A stretch of DNA of 64,000 nucleotides from Planctomycetota bacterium (GCA_013285505.1 CP053450.1:1100796-1164795); one strand, 5' to 3'; counted from the stretch's first letter, positions 46,702 to 56,838 are shown. Program-made: numbers and translations. Notes: generated by a model not told the origin, from the sequence alone.

Positions 46702-49700
46702 ATGGACCAGGGCGAAGGGATCAGTGAGTCCACTCCGCGCGGATGTCTTGACACCGGGGTGCTCGACGCGCTCGCCTCGGCGGGTGCGGCGGCTCCGGAG
46801 CGATCGGTCGCGGCGCATCTGGAGTCTTGCGAGCGGTGCCGGTCGATTCTTGCGGACATGCGGAGCGCGAACCGATTCCTGGAGCGATTCCGCAGCGGTG
46901 GGTCCACTCCGAACACGGCCACGCCTCCCGACGCGGGGACGGTCCGGGTTTCCGGCTACGAGACGCGCGACCTGATCGGGTTCGGCGGTCAGGGTGCGGT
47001 GTTCCGTGCCATCCAGTCGGGGACGAGCCGCGAGGTGGCGATCAAAGTGCCGATCCGCAACGCGCTGCGCAGGCCGGCCACGCGGTACCGGTTCCAGCGG
47101 GAGATTGAGCTCACAGCTCGGCTCAGTCATCCGTGCATTGTGCGCGTCATCGGTCCGTGCGAGCTGGCCGACGGCCGGATCGGCTGCGTCATGGAGTACA
47201 TCGAGGGTGAGCCCTTTGACCTCTGGGCGGAGTCTCGGCGGCGGGAGGGACGGGGCGCGGTGCGGCGGATCGTTCGGGTGGGTGCGCTTGTCGCGGACGC
47301 GATCGCGTATGCACACCAGCGGGCGGTGCTCCATCGCGACATCAAGCCGAGCAATGTGGTCGTGACGGAGGGGGACACGCCTCGCGTGCTCGACTTCGGT
47401 CTGGCCAAGGCTCTGGACGACAGCGGCGACAGCTTCGCCACGCAGACCGGCGCGTTCATCGGCACGCTCTCGTACGCGGCACCGGAGCAGATCGGTCCTG
47501 GCGCGGACGCGATTGACCTGCGGACGGATGTGTACGGTCTCGGGCTGCTGCTCTATCAGGCACTCACCGGCAGGCTTCCGCACACGACCGAGGCCTCAAC
47601 CGCGGAGGTCCTGCGGCAGATCCGCGAGGTCCCGCCGCCGCGTCCCTCGTCGCTGGCCTCCGATATTGGTGATGAGTTGGACGCCATTCTGCTCAAGGCT
47701 CTCGCCAAGGAGCGGGACAGGCGGTACGCCTCGGCCGCGGAACTGCGGGATGACCTTGAGGCGTGGCTCGAGGGCCGCGCGGTCCGCGCCCGCCTGGACA
47801 GCCGCTGGTACGCCGCGCGCAAAGCGGTCCGCCGCCACAGGCTCCCGATCGCGATAGCCGCGGCGAGTTTCGTCGCGCTGGGTGCTACCGCCACGCTCGC
47901 GCTCATCGCCCGCGAGCAGGCCAACCGCGCCAACCTCGCCGATGCTGTCCGCGACGCCCGTGTGCTGGAGTCGCACTGGGCCCGCCTGGCTGAGGCCCGC
48001 GCCACCGCGCTCGACAACTTCGAGGCGGGCGAGCCGCGAAGTCTGGGACGCGTTGCTCGATCCGCACCCGGCACTGCTCAAGGAGGGCATCGAGGGCCTC
48101 GGTGCGGGCGACGCGGCCGTGCCGAGCCCGGCGTACTGGGCGCTCTGGGAGATCTACCAACGCAATCCCGTGCTCTTCACGGCGCCCTCGACCGACCGGC
48201 AACTGGCGGCGCTCGACCTCGCCGATGGTTCGCTCATCACGGTCCGGCCAGACGCCCATCGCCTCGATTGGTGGGACCACGGCACCCATGCGCATTTGCG
48301 AACACTCGATGTGCCGCAGCTGGCTGGTGCTCTCGGGCTGTCGGTGTCGCCGGACGGCACGCACGGGATCAGCACCGGTGCCGGGTTGCTGCCCAGCCTC
48401 ATCGACTTTGAGACGGGCGGCGTCACGACACTCCAGGATTCCGCCCCTGCCCAATCGGTCATCACGTCCGACACTCGAGCGATCGTCATCAATGTGGACA
48501 GTCCGTCAAAGTTCCGCGCCATGTTGTGGGATCTCACCACCGATCCACCCAAGTCGATCGCTGGGCACTCCTTTGAGAGTCAGGTACGCTCTTCCCTCTT
48601 CGATGCCTCGGGGCAAGCCTTCGCCGTGACTTCGGAGAAAGGCCAGGTCCTCATCGCTCGCGCCGACGATGGATCCGCGATCTACTCGCGCGACGGCCAG
48701 GAGCCGCGCTACATCGCTGTCCACTCACGCGGCGTGCCCGGCGAGTTCATCGTCTACGGACCCGAGATGATCGCGGTCGTTGAGATCGAAGACCCGCAGC
48801 TCGGGTTTGACAACGCGCGACCGCGCACCGGCTTCCTTGAGGGCGTCAGGGCGATCAGCGCCAACGCCGCCGCTGACCGGTATGTCATCACGACCGACCG
48901 TATGCGCGTCGGTATCGGCGACAAGACGCTCCCGCACACGCGGGGCACAATGCTCCCCGCCCTGAGCGCCCATGTGCTGGCGATAAACGCCGAGGCGTCG
49001 TTCGTTGCCGCAAGGATGCGACCCTCCGGCCGGGCCTCCATCGTCGATGTCGCCTCGGCCGCTCCGCGCCGCCTCCCGGTTCCTGCCGAGACAACAGACG
49101 CAGGCTTTGCCACGGTCTTCGATGTGGACTTCGCCCCTTCGGGCCAAAAGCTCGCCATCGCCGCGATGGACGGTTCGCTTCGCACGTTCGACATTGCTTC
49201 CGCAGAGCCCTTGCACAGTACGACACCCCTGCCAGGCTTCGGGCTCACCGCGGTCCGGCAGACTCCCGACGCCACGTTTGCCACCACGCACGACATGGGG
49301 CTTCGCAATGCCGCCGTCGTGCGGATGGATGACGCCGGTTCTCACATCCTCCTCGAAGGGCAAGGCTGGATCTGCGCGCTCGAGGCCGAGCCCGACACGG
49401 CCCTGTGGGTGCTCACCGGTGACAACCAGTTGTTCAAGCTCAACCCGAACACCGGGGAACAACTCGCCCACGTTTCCCTCCCGAGACACTCTGAGGCCAC
49501 CACCCGCACACTGGCGCGGATCCCCTCGCTCGGCCTGCTGCTCGTCGGCCCGGCCGACGGGGGCATCGCCATCCTCGACGAGAACACGCTCGAGGCTGTT
49601 GCGAGCCCCGCCGCGACCGGCGCGTTGCGTGACATTGCGATCAGTCCCGCCGACCCTACCCTGGTCGCCACGGCCGGCGATGACGGGCGCGTCACCCTCT

Positions 49701-50143
49701 GGAGGCTCGAGCCGGGACCGACGCCGAGCCTGCGGCCGCTTGAGGCGTTTGGTGCCCACGCCGGCGCGATCTTCACGCTCGGGTTCAGTCCCGACGGCAC
49801 GTTGCTTGCCACCGGCGGGGGTTCGCCGGAGTCGAAGGATGTCCGACTCTGGGACGTCCAGCGCCGCCGCGAGCTCGCCACGTTCAGCCTGTTCGAGTTG
49901 GGCGTCTTCGACGTGGCCTTCAGCCCGGACGGCCGGTGGCTGGTTGCTGGCGGAGAGGTCCGCCTCGACCACCCCGAGGAGGGCGGCCAGGTCTTCCTGA
50001 TCGACCTCACCTCGCCCGACCGGTGCATCGCCGGCAATCTCGAGTACCACATCGCTCGCTTCGTCCGGGACCACGGGCGCGAACCGAGCCAGGCCGACAC
50101 CCTCCGCCGCTGGGCCGCGGCTGTCCGGGAGTGTGCCCGGTAG
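46702..50143 (+). CDS. Zinc finger-Ser/Thr kinase-WD40 membrane protein, one frameshift
   Basis: The gene starts at ATG 46702 (MDQGEGISESTPRG). Residues ~38-49 contain AHLESCERC, an HxxxCxxC zinc-binding pattern as in anti-sigma factors. The kinase domain follows: GFGGQGAVFRAIQ, VAIKVP, HRDIKPSNVVV, VLDFGLAKA, GTLSYAAPEQIG, DVYGLGLLLYQAL. A membrane helix (LPIAIAAASFVALGATATLA) lies near residue 385. Near 48037 an extra base shifts the frame to EVWDALLDPHPALLKEGIEG. The outer ~700 residues form WD40-like blades (GLSVSPDGTHGISTGAG, LGFSPDGTLLATGGGSPESK, VAFSPDGRWLVAGGEVRL). The total is about 1146 residues. It joins anti-sigma and kinase functions on one chain and pairs with the ECF gene before it. 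Confidence 0.88.
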
Positions 50144-50275
50144 CGGCGGGTGGGCGTCGCTCAGAATTTCTTTCAACAGCCTGCGAGATCGCTCCCCGGG
50201 GCCCGGAGTGCTGGTGATCGCGCCTCCCGAAGGTCGGGGGGCCACCCGTCGGAATCGGCACTCAGGAGGTTCACC

Positions 50276-50986
50276 ATGATTCGCCAGGTAGTCACGATCG
50301 CTTTGCTCGCCCTCGCTCCCGTCGCCACAGCGGCCGAGATCATCCAGTTTCGCAGCGGCCAGACCGGCGGTGTTCCCGGCACGCCGGGATCGCCGGACGA
50401 CCTTGTCACGTTCAATCCGTGGGGCAACCCCAGCGGCGCTCCCGTGCTTGGTACTCCGTTTGTGGCCGGCGATTTTGCCCTGACGGCCGGTGGTGCACCC
50501 GCCGTGGTCGTTCAGCCCCAGGCTGCCTGGATGGGTGGCGTGGTCGACCCGCTCACGGACAAGGACGCGCGGTGGATCAACTTCGAATCCAATCCCTTTG
50601 GGCCGTCCGGCTCGGCCCTATACGCCGTGCCGTTTTGGGTCAACACCCAGAACATCACGGGTGCGACGCTCACCTTTGAGGGCGGCGTCGATGAGGTGCT
50701 CGGGGATTGGTACTCCGGCGGTCCGAACCCCGATGGCCTCTACATCAACGGTATCGGTGCCGGCTACATGTATCAGGGGTTCAACTTCGCGTTCAAGACG
50801 ACGCATGCTCAGAGCATCGCGGGCATGATCACGCCCGGCCAGAACTACTTGTACTTCTACCAGCGTGACCTCACCCACGGCGCGAGCGGGATCATCTTCA
50901 GCGGCACCATCGAAGTCGTGCCGACATCCGGGTCCGCCTCACTGCTAGGTCTCGTGGGGCTCCTCTGCTGCCGCCGGCGCCGCTGA
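50276..50986 (+). CDS. Secreted protein with PEP-CTERM-like tail
   Basis: A 236-residue protein starting MIRQVVTIALLALAPVATAA at ATG 50276, with AGGAGG eight bases upstream. The mature part is beta-rich and aromatic (DARWINFESNPFGPSGSALY, VNTQNITGATLTFEGGVDEV, GLYINGIGAGYMYQGFNFAF, NYLYFYQRDLTHGASGIIFS) and resembles a carbohydrate-binding-like jelly roll. The end VPTSGSASLLGLVGLLCC plus four arginines is the PEP-CTERM-like anchor. It follows the third ECF-kinase pair on the same strand by 132 bases, so may be under its control. Confidence 0.8.
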   Translation: MIRQVVTIALLALAPVATAAEIIQFRSGQTGGVPGTPGSPDDLVTFNPWGNPSGAPVLGTPFVAGDFALTAGGAPAVVVQPQAAWMGGVVDPLTDKDARWINFESNPFGPSGSALYAVPFWVNTQNITGATLTFEGGVDEVLGDWYSGGPNPDGLYINGIGAGYMYQGFNFAFKTTHAQSIAGMITPGQNYLYFYQRDLTHGASGIIFSGTIEVVPTSGSASLLGLVGLLCCRRRR

Positions 50987-51409
50987 TGCCCAACGCACCA
51001 GCGGCCGCCGGTAAGGCGGCGGACCTCGCCCGCCCCGCGCCGCCGATTGGGGCGCGAGTCGCGACGTCTTGAAGGGCAGGAGCGGGAGGTTTCTGTCGCT
51101 CCGGACCGGCGGGAGCGGCTGCGGCTGCCACGATCTCGGCAGGCTGATAGGTCGGTGATCTCTGACGGCGCTGTGAACGCCGACTGATCAGACGATCCCC
51201 GGCAGACGAGCCGACCCCCGGAGCGTTCCCGCGCCCCGGGGGTCGGTCTTTCCATTACGAAACGCCCACCCGCAATGCTGCGGGCAGGGCGGGACGTGCT
51301 TCGTTCGGGGCTTCCACTACACCTTCGACTCTGATCTCGGCGAGGGGTGTGTGCGCGGTGAAGCGGCCGGCGTCCGGGCGTGCGTCGGTCGGCCGCGGGT
51401 GAGCCCGTG
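50987..51409. other. Intergenic region between convergent genes
   Basis: 423 bases with no supported gene. A GC-rich stem (CGGCCGCCGGTAAGGCGGCG) lies near 51003-51022, and a strong terminator hairpin at 51211. Open frames here show no normal codon bias. Confidence 0.5.
51211..51254. terminator. Intrinsic terminator between convergent genes
   Basis: CCGACCCCCGG (51211-51221) pairs with CCGGGGGTCGG (51236-51246), an 11-bp perfect stem, followed by TCTTTCC on the plus strand. Confidence 0.8.
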
Positions 51410-51568
51410 TCACTTGCTCGCGATCACCCACACGGCGTGCACGATGCCTGGGATGTAGCCCAGCAGCGTCAGCAGGATGTTGAGCCAGAAGTGCCCGGTC
51501 GGGCCGACCTCCAGCAGGACTCCCACGGGCGGGAGCAGGATCGCGAGAAGTATCTTCAGGATGTCCAC
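51410..51568 (-). CDS. YqaE/Pmp3 family small membrane protein
   Basis: A 52-residue protein. I chose GTG 51568 (MDILKILLAILLPPVGVLLE) because it gives the usual Pmp3 length; a longer in-frame start adds hydrophilic residues that the family lacks. It has two membrane helices joined by VGPTGHFWLNILLTLLGYIP and the end GIVHAVWVIASK. The PPVGV, LN-LLT--GYIPG-IHA pattern is diagnostic. Relatives in bacteria, yeast and plants protect membrane potential under salt or cold stress. It begins the stress-type cluster but is on the opposite strand to its neighbours. Confidence 0.92.
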   Translation of the reverse strand: MDILKILLAILLPPVGVLLEVGPTGHFWLNILLTLLGYIPGIVHAVWVIASK

Positions 51569-51849
51569 GGTGTGCGTCTCCGGATCGCGTGTTCGGCAAA
51601 CGGGTGTCCGGGCGACACCCACGTGGCATCATGTCGGGTGTGTGTGAGGGACGGGTGGTGGGGAAATGAAAGAGCGCTCATGTTCCGCGGCTTCGCGGCG
51701 GCGCGTCGCCGTCGCGCGTGAATGAATGTGCTTTTACCCGGCGGTCACCTTCGTTTCAATCCCGGCCCCGATAGTTCTTGTGCCGACGCGGAGGTCAGTC
51801 GGCACGAGGCACCATCACCCTCTTGGCGACCTCATGGAAAGGAACGAAC

Positions 51850-53505
51850 ATGTATACGCGAAACACCAGGACTGGTCTTGTTCTCACGCTCATCGCCGGA
51901 ACCTCGATTTCAGCAGGGATCGCGGCCGCGCAGACTGGACGGGACAACCCCAAGTCGCCCGATCGCCAGAAGCACCGCGATCAGCCAGCTGATGCGCGGG
52001 TCAACGGTCACGATGTCGTGCGCACGCTGCACTTTGTCAAGTCGGGCGCGATTCTCGGCTCGTCGGTCTTCAACGCCAACGGCGAGAAACTCGGATCGGT
52101 CGATGACATCGTGATCAACCGCGGGAACGGCAGGATCTTGTCGGTCGTGATCCGGGACGGCGGTCTCCTGGGCATTGGCGGGAAGCTTGTCGCCGTGCCC
52201 TACGGCGCGTTCGGCTACGACGCGAGCAAGGGCCGCCTGACCCTCGATGTCACGCCGGAGCGTCTGGAGCAGGCACCGGCGTCCGAGAGCGACGGGTGGT
52301 TGGAGTTTGATTCCGAGGAGTGGACCGAGGAGTTGACCGAGGCCTATCGCGAGATGATGCGTTCGCTCGATGCCGACACGCGGGACGCGTACGCCGCGGG
52401 GATCGCCGGGGCCGAGACCGAGCGGGTCGAGGGCACGGTGACCTGGGTCGAGCGCGACACAACCGTCCACGGCGAGGAGCAGGTGACCGTGCACGTCCGA
52501 ACCGCGGACGGCTCGAACCGATCAGTGATCCTCGGACCGTCGTGGTACGTGATGAGCCAGGCGGCCGCACCGATGCGTGGCGACACGATCAGCACGGTGG
52601 CGTACGTGCTTCCCCGCGACGGTCAGAACCGTCTGGTGGCGCGGGACGCGACGATCGATGGCGGCGAGTTGGCCGTCCGCAACGACGACGGCACGCCCCG
52701 GTGGGACGTCGCCGACCGCGGCTGGGCGGATGCGGAGGCCCGAGGGACCACCGCGACGTCGCCGATGCTCCGCCTGACCGATCTCGTCGGCAAGTCGGCC
52801 CACGCCCGCGATGACGATGGCGGAGAGATCGCCGACGCGGTGCTCGAGCTTGAGTCCGGGCGGATTGCCATGGTCTCGCTGGACCCGAACGAGAACTTTC
52901 TGGGGATCGCCGACGACGTCAAATGCGTTCCCTGGTCGGTGGCGTCGGTGGGCACCGACACGGTGCGGATCGATGCCGATCGGGACATGTTGCTGAATTG
53001 CGAGTCGATGCCGGAGCAGGTCAGCGTGTTCGCCACGCCCGCCAGGCTCGAGCCGGTCTACAGAGTGTTCGACGTGCAGGTCGTCGATTTCCATCCGCGC
53101 GAGCGGCGGGAGTGGAGCCTCGACACGCAGGTGCGCGACTGGTCCGGCAACGACCGCCTGACCAAGGCCTACCGCGACAGCGAGAACGTGCACTTCGACG
53201 GCACGGTGCGATCGACCCGGAGTCTGGACATCGCCGAGGGCATGCCCAACGCGACGGCGATCGTGGTCCGTACCGACGACGGTGACCGCGAGGTCGTGCT
53301 CGGTCCGGGCTGGTACGTCAGCGCCGAGGAGATGTGGTTCCCCGACGGCGCAGAGGTGAGCGTTCTCGGCCGCAACGTCCGCTTGGACGGCCAGGAGCTG
53401 TTCTTTGCCACGGTGGTGAACCGGCTCGAGGGCGAGCGGATCGTGCTGTGGAAGGACGGCACGCCCGTCTGGCGCAGCCGGTCTGCCAGCCACACCGATC
53501 GGTAA
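51850..53505 (+). CDS. Exported protein with two PRC-barrel-like domains
   Basis: A 551-residue protein starting MYTRNTRTGLVLTLIAGTSI at ATG 51850 with signal peptide ending near AAAQ. The first PRC-barrel is SGAILGSSVFNANGEKLGSV, DDIVINRGNGRILSVVIRDG, GLLGIGGKLVAVPYGAF. A second lies at LRLTDLVGKSAHARDDDGGE, IADAVLELESGRIAMVSLDP. Between and after them are two copies of a module with VEGTVTWVERDTTV / FDGTVRSTRSLDIAEGM and ILGPSWYVM / VLGPGWYVS, OB-like repeats. PRC-barrel proteins of this exported type are common beside envelope stress genes. The molecular role is unknown. Confidence 0.82.
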   Translation: MYTRNTRTGLVLTLIAGTSISAGIAAAQTGRDNPKSPDRQKHRDQPADARVNGHDVVRTLHFVKSGAILGSSVFNANGEKLGSVDDIVINRGNGRILSVVIRDGGLLGIGGKLVAVPYGAFGYDASKGRLTLDVTPERLEQAPASESDGWLEFDSEEWTEELTEAYREMMRSLDADTRDAYAAGIAGAETERVEGTVTWVERDTTVHGEEQVTVHVRTADGSNRSVILGPSWYVMSQAAAPMRGDTISTVAYVLPRDGQNRLVARDATIDGGELAVRNDDGTPRWDVADRGWADAEARGTTATSPMLRLTDLVGKSAHARDDDGGEIADAVLELESGRIAMVSLDPNENFLGIADDVKCVPWSVASVGTDTVRIDADRDMLLNCESMPEQVSVFATPARLEPVYRVFDVQVVDFHPRERREWSLDTQVRDWSGNDRLTKAYRDSENVHFDGTVRSTRSLDIAEGMPNATAIVVRTDDGDREVVLGPGWYVSAEEMWFPDGAEVSVLGRNVRLDGQELFFATVVNRLEGERIVLWKDGTPVWRSRSASHTDR

Positions 53506-53524
53506 GTGAGTGGTAGAGGAGAGA

Positions 53525-53562
53525 CCCGGGGCGGGCCGTCAGAAGCCCGCCCCGGGATTTGT
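53525..53562. terminator. Bidirectional intrinsic terminator
   Basis: CCCGGGGCGGGC (53525-53536) pairs with GCCCGCCCCGGG (53545-53556), a 12-bp perfect stem with an eight-base loop, followed by ATTTGT. It lies between convergent genes. Confidence 0.85.
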
Positions 53563-53709
53563 CAGTAGCCGCGTCAGGGTGGGACTCGACGCGCCTGTGT
53601 ACACCCCCGCCGCGGACGATTTGGGAGGGGCGTTCGGGGCGGGGGTGTTTTTGCAGGAAAGCGAGCGGTGGTGGGAGAGGATCGAGGCGAGCTCGCCCGG
53701 GGGATGCAA

Positions 53710-54561
53710 TCAGGCGCGGGAATCGGCGGACGGCACGAGCCCGAGCAGTCCCGACATGGTCGCGGGCTGGCCCTTGATGACGGCGTCGGGCGTGGCCGTC
53801 ATGCGCACATCCCAGGTGTCCTCGTGCCCGAGGAGGTCGTACCGGGTGTGGATCACGGTGCCCTCGGTGGCGTGGTGTCTGGACTTCTTGAGCAGCGACT
53901 CGACCGCCGCCGCGTCGAGGAGCAGGTTCCAGTGCTTGAACTCACTGTGCCAGTCCAGTCCCGCGGAACGCATGGCCTCGGCAAACCCGAGTTCCCAGAG
54001 CACCTCGCCGGTCTCGACGTCCCAGCGGACGGCGCACGCCTTCGCCGAACCCACGGCCTCCCGCATGCGACGTTCGCGCACGGCGAGAGCACTGGTCCGT
54101 TGTTCGAGCGTGGCGTGTGCCGCGGTGATCTGCTCGGAGAGTGCTTTCTCACGTTCGAGCGCCGCGGTCAGATCCGCGTTGATGCGGCGCACGCTGGGCA
54201 GGGCGATCGCCTCGGGGAGCGCCCGGATCGTCGCGACCGCGGTGGCCAGTGACACGACCGCGGTAATGGCCTTCATCAACCCGCTCAGGCGGTACGCCGG
54301 CCACCAGAAGATCGACGCCTCGATGGCGTGGGTAAACCCGCAGCAGAGAATGAACGCGACGAACAGCCAGGCGATGATCGGGAATGCCGCGGCCCGGCGT
54401 CTGAGCATCAAGAGCGCGAGCGCGGTGGGGATGGCCGTGTACGCGCAGAAGATCAAGAGGTCCGAGACGATGTGCAGCCACCCCTCGAAGGCCGACCAGT
54501 TACCGCAGGTCCAGCGGGCGGGATAGTCGCTGGTGTCGAAGAGGCGCTGGAAGAAGTTCAT
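53710..54561 (-). CDS. Ethylene receptor-like membrane sensor without kinase domain
   Basis: A 283-residue protein from ATG 54561. Three membrane helices lie at residues ~30-53, 58-80 and 88-112. Relative to the plant receptor ETR1, Asp34, Tyr41, Ile44, Pro45, Ile71, Cys74 and His78 fall at exactly the spacing of Asp25, Tyr32, Ile35, Pro36, Ile62, Cys65 and His69, including the Cu(I)-binding CGFTH motif. A coiled coil (residues ~125-165) and a PAS-like part (CAVRWDVETGEVLWELGFAE) follow, and the protein then ends without kinase or GAF domains. It is the last gene of an apparent response regulator-histidine kinase-sensor operon. Binding of ethylene is inferred; such domains may also bind other small molecules. 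Confidence 0.85.
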   Translation of the reverse strand: MNFFQRLFDTSDYPARWTCGNWSAFEGWLHIVSDLLIFCAYTAIPTALALLMLRRRAAAFPIIAWLFVAFILCCGFTHAIEASIFWWPAYRLSGLMKAITAVVSLATAVATIRALPEAIALPSVRRINADLTAALEREKALSEQITAAHATLEQRTSALAVRERRMREAVGSAKACAVRWDVETGEVLWELGFAEAMRSAGLDWHSEFKHWNLLLDAAAVESLLKKSRHHATEGTVIHTRYDLLGHEDTWDVRMTATPDAVIKGQPATMSGLLGLVPSADSRA

Positions 54562-54670
54562 GCGGCGTGACCTCCGGATAGAGAGATGATAGAGAGCGCA
54601 GATGAAAGCAAGAGCGGCAAACTCGGATACCGCGCAAACGGTGTCGCGCAGCCCGTCGCCGCGGCCGTGT

Positions 54671-56161
54671 TCAGTCGGGCTCGCTCACGCCGGGCGTGAG
54701 CAGCGGGAGTTCCGCAATAAATTCGGCCCCGTTCGGTTGGAGATTCTTCACGTGGATCCGCCCGCCGTGGAGCTCAGCGATCCCCTGGGCGATCGCCAGC
54801 CCGAGGCCGTGGCCGCGTTTACGTCGGGTTTCCTCCGAACTCTGGACAAACCGATCAAACACCTCCTTGAGCAGCTCGGGAGGGAGCCCAGGGCCCTCAT
54901 CCCGCACGGCGATGCAGAACGTGTCGTCTCGGACCATCGCGAGGACACGCACGCGGCCGTTGCGCGGTGTGAACCGGATCGCGTTGCGGACCAGATTATT
55001 GATCATGGTGCGCAGCAACTCGGGGTCTCCGGCGACGGCGGCGTCCAGTGCCTCCTCGCTGTCGGCGAGTTGCACGTCGAGCCGCACCCCGTGTTGTTCG
55101 GCCATGAGCGCGCAGTCCTCGAGCGAGTCCATGACGAGTTCGTTGGCGCCGCATCTGTGCGGCGGGGCCTCGCCCTGCCCGTCGCGGACCCGAGTCAGCG
55201 TCAGGAAGCTCTCCACGAGCCGCCCGAGCTTGCGCATCTCGTCCTCGGCCGACTCGACGAACTCCATACCCTCCGGTGGGAGCCGGCTCCGGTCGAGCGT
55301 CTGGGCTTCGAGCTGCAGCGTGGCGATGGGGGTCTTGATCTCGTGGGAGATGTTGGAGAGGAACCGTTCCTGGGCCGCGAACGCCTCCCGGATGCGCACC
55401 TTCGCGGCATGCAGCTCACTGGCGAGCTGCTGGATCTCGGGGGTCTCCTGCACCTCGTCAAACTCAGGTCTGTTCGAAGCCTGCTTGACGGTGTTGGGGA
55501 CCAGCTTGTCGGCGATGCCGGCGAGCCTCCGGAGCGGCTCGACGGCGACGCCGGCGATGATCCAGCCGCTGATCATGCTCGCGATGGTGCCGAAGAGCCC
55601 TCCGACGAGCAGAATCCGGAGAATCAGCGCGGTCTGTCTCGCGTAGAACGTATCGGTGGTGAGCACAACGAGGTACGCGTTGGGGATCTCCGGGATGGGC
55701 AGGCCGATCGCGAAGACCCCGGCGTCCTCGGCCGCCGCGAACTCCGCCGGTGCGTCCGGAACGGTGCGCAGGGCGTATCCCTGCGCACGATCGATCACGG
55801 CGACGATCTGCCTCCCGATGACAGGCCAGCGCGTCTCGTCCCGGAGCAGGCTGATCCCCTTGCCGTCAACGACGTCCACCCGGAATCGATCGAACTCGAG
55901 CGGGTCGAGCGTCTCTTGGACGAGGGCGTCGAGCGCCCCCTCATCGAGGAAGTCGTACTCGTCCCTGATCCGCGAAGCGATGAGCATCGACCGCTTGACG
56001 AGGCGGTCGTTGAACAGCCCGCGGTCGGCCGACCGCTGATAAAACCAGTAGCCCACGCCGGTCACGACCTGGATAAGCACGAAGATCGAGACTACCCAGA
56101 TCGTCAGCCTCGCCCGGAGGGTGAGGCGCTTCCGGAGTGTGGGGCGCCCGCGGTGCGGCAC
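54671..56161 (-). CDS. Two-component sensor histidine kinase
   Basis: A 496-residue protein from ATG 56161. Membrane helices lie at residues ~19-41 (LTIWVVSIFVLIQVVTGVGY) and ~180-203 (ALILRILLVGGLFGTIASMI), enclosing a ~135-residue periplasmic sensor. A HAMP region follows, then HisKA with FLSNISHEIKTPIATLQ (phosphorylated His) and an HATPase with NNLVRNAIRFTP, VRDEGPGLPPELLKEVFDRF and GHGLGLAIAQGIAELHGG. It resembles the CusS/heavy-metal sensor type. It starts two bases after the end of the response regulator gene, so the two are one operon. The sensed signal is unknown. Confidence 0.93.
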   Translation of the reverse strand: MPHRGRPTLRKRLTLRARLTIWVVSIFVLIQVVTGVGYWFYQRSADRGLFNDRLVKRSMLIASRIRDEYDFLDEGALDALVQETLDPLEFDRFRVDVVDGKGISLLRDETRWPVIGRQIVAVIDRAQGYALRTVPDAPAEFAAAEDAGVFAIGLPIPEIPNAYLVVLTTDTFYARQTALILRILLVGGLFGTIASMISGWIIAGVAVEPLRRLAGIADKLVPNTVKQASNRPEFDEVQETPEIQQLASELHAAKVRIREAFAAQERFLSNISHEIKTPIATLQLEAQTLDRSRLPPEGMEFVESAEDEMRKLGRLVESFLTLTRVRDGQGEAPPHRCGANELVMDSLEDCALMAEQHGVRLDVQLADSEEALDAAVAGDPELLRTMINNLVRNAIRFTPRNGRVRVLAMVRDDTFCIAVRDEGPGLPPELLKEVFDRFVQSSEETRRKRGHGLGLAIAQGIAELHGGRIHVKNLQPNGAEFIAELPLLTPGVSEPD

Positions 56162-56163
56162 GG

Positions 56164-56838
56164 CTAGCTCATGACGCCGAAGCGATAGCCGGCACCCTTC
56201 ACGGTGTGGATGAGCTCGCGCTCGTGGCCGCGATCGACCTTCTTCCGGAGCGTCGAGATGTAGACATCAATGACGTTGCTGTCGGGCTCGAAGTTCATAT
56301 CCCAGACCTTCTCACCGATCTGGGTGCGGCTGAGCACGCGGTCCTGGTTCCGCATCAGGTACTCGAGCAGCCCGAACTCTTTGTTGGAGAGCTCGACACT
56401 GCAGTCGCCGCGGGTGGCGCGTCGGGAGTAGAGATCCAGCTCGAGGTCGTCGCACCGGAGGGTGCGGCCCTCTGAGGCTTCTCCGCGCCGGAAGAGCGCC
56501 CGCAGCCTCGCGAGCAGTTCCTCGAACTCGAACGGTTTGGTGAGGTAATCGTCCGCGCCCGCGTCGAGGCCGCTGACCTTGTCATCGGTTCCCGAGAGGG
56601 CCGTCAGCATCAGGATCTTCACGGCGATTGATCTGCGCCGGAGATTCCGGCACACCTCGACGCCGTCGCGGTCCGGGAGCATGAGGTCGAGGATAATCGC
56701 GTCGTAGTTCCCGCTCGCGGCGAGGTCCTCGCCCTCGAAGCCGGAGTGGCTCACGTCCACCGCGTAGCCGTTCTCTCGCAGGCCCCGTTCAATCCCCGCG
56801 GCCATCTTCGGGTTGTCCTCGATTACCAGGATTCGCAT
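56164..56838 (-). CDS. OmpR/PhoB family response regulator
   Basis: A 224-residue protein from ATG 56838. The receiver domain has EDNPKMAAGI (acidic pair), the phosphorylated Asp in AIILDLMLPDRDG (Asp51), LMLTALSGTDDKVSGLDAGA and the Lys in YLTKPFEFEELLAR. The winged-helix output is LSNKEFGLLEYLMRNQDRVL, VIDVYISTLRKKVDRGHERE, LIHTVKGAGYRFG. It is the cognate regulator of the histidine kinase encoded two bases downstream and heads an apparent three-gene operon with the ethylene receptor-like sensor. Confidence 0.95.
   Translation of the reverse strand: MRILVIEDNPKMAAGIERGLRENGYAVDVSHSGFEGEDLAASGNYDAIILDLMLPDRDGVEVCRNLRRRSIAVKILMLTALSGTDDKVSGLDAGADDYLTKPFEFEELLARLRALFRRGEASEGRTLRCDDLELDLYSRRATRGDCSVELSNKEFGLLEYLMRNQDRVLSRTQIGEKVWDMNFEPDSNVIDVYISTLRKKVDRGHERELIHTVKGAGYRFGVMS

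Noticed and set aside
54602..56167. A 521-codon plus-strand gene opposite the histidine kinase
   Set aside because: It is the complement of a fully conserved histidine kinase and has no recognisable domain; GC-rich DNA often leaves such antisense frames open.
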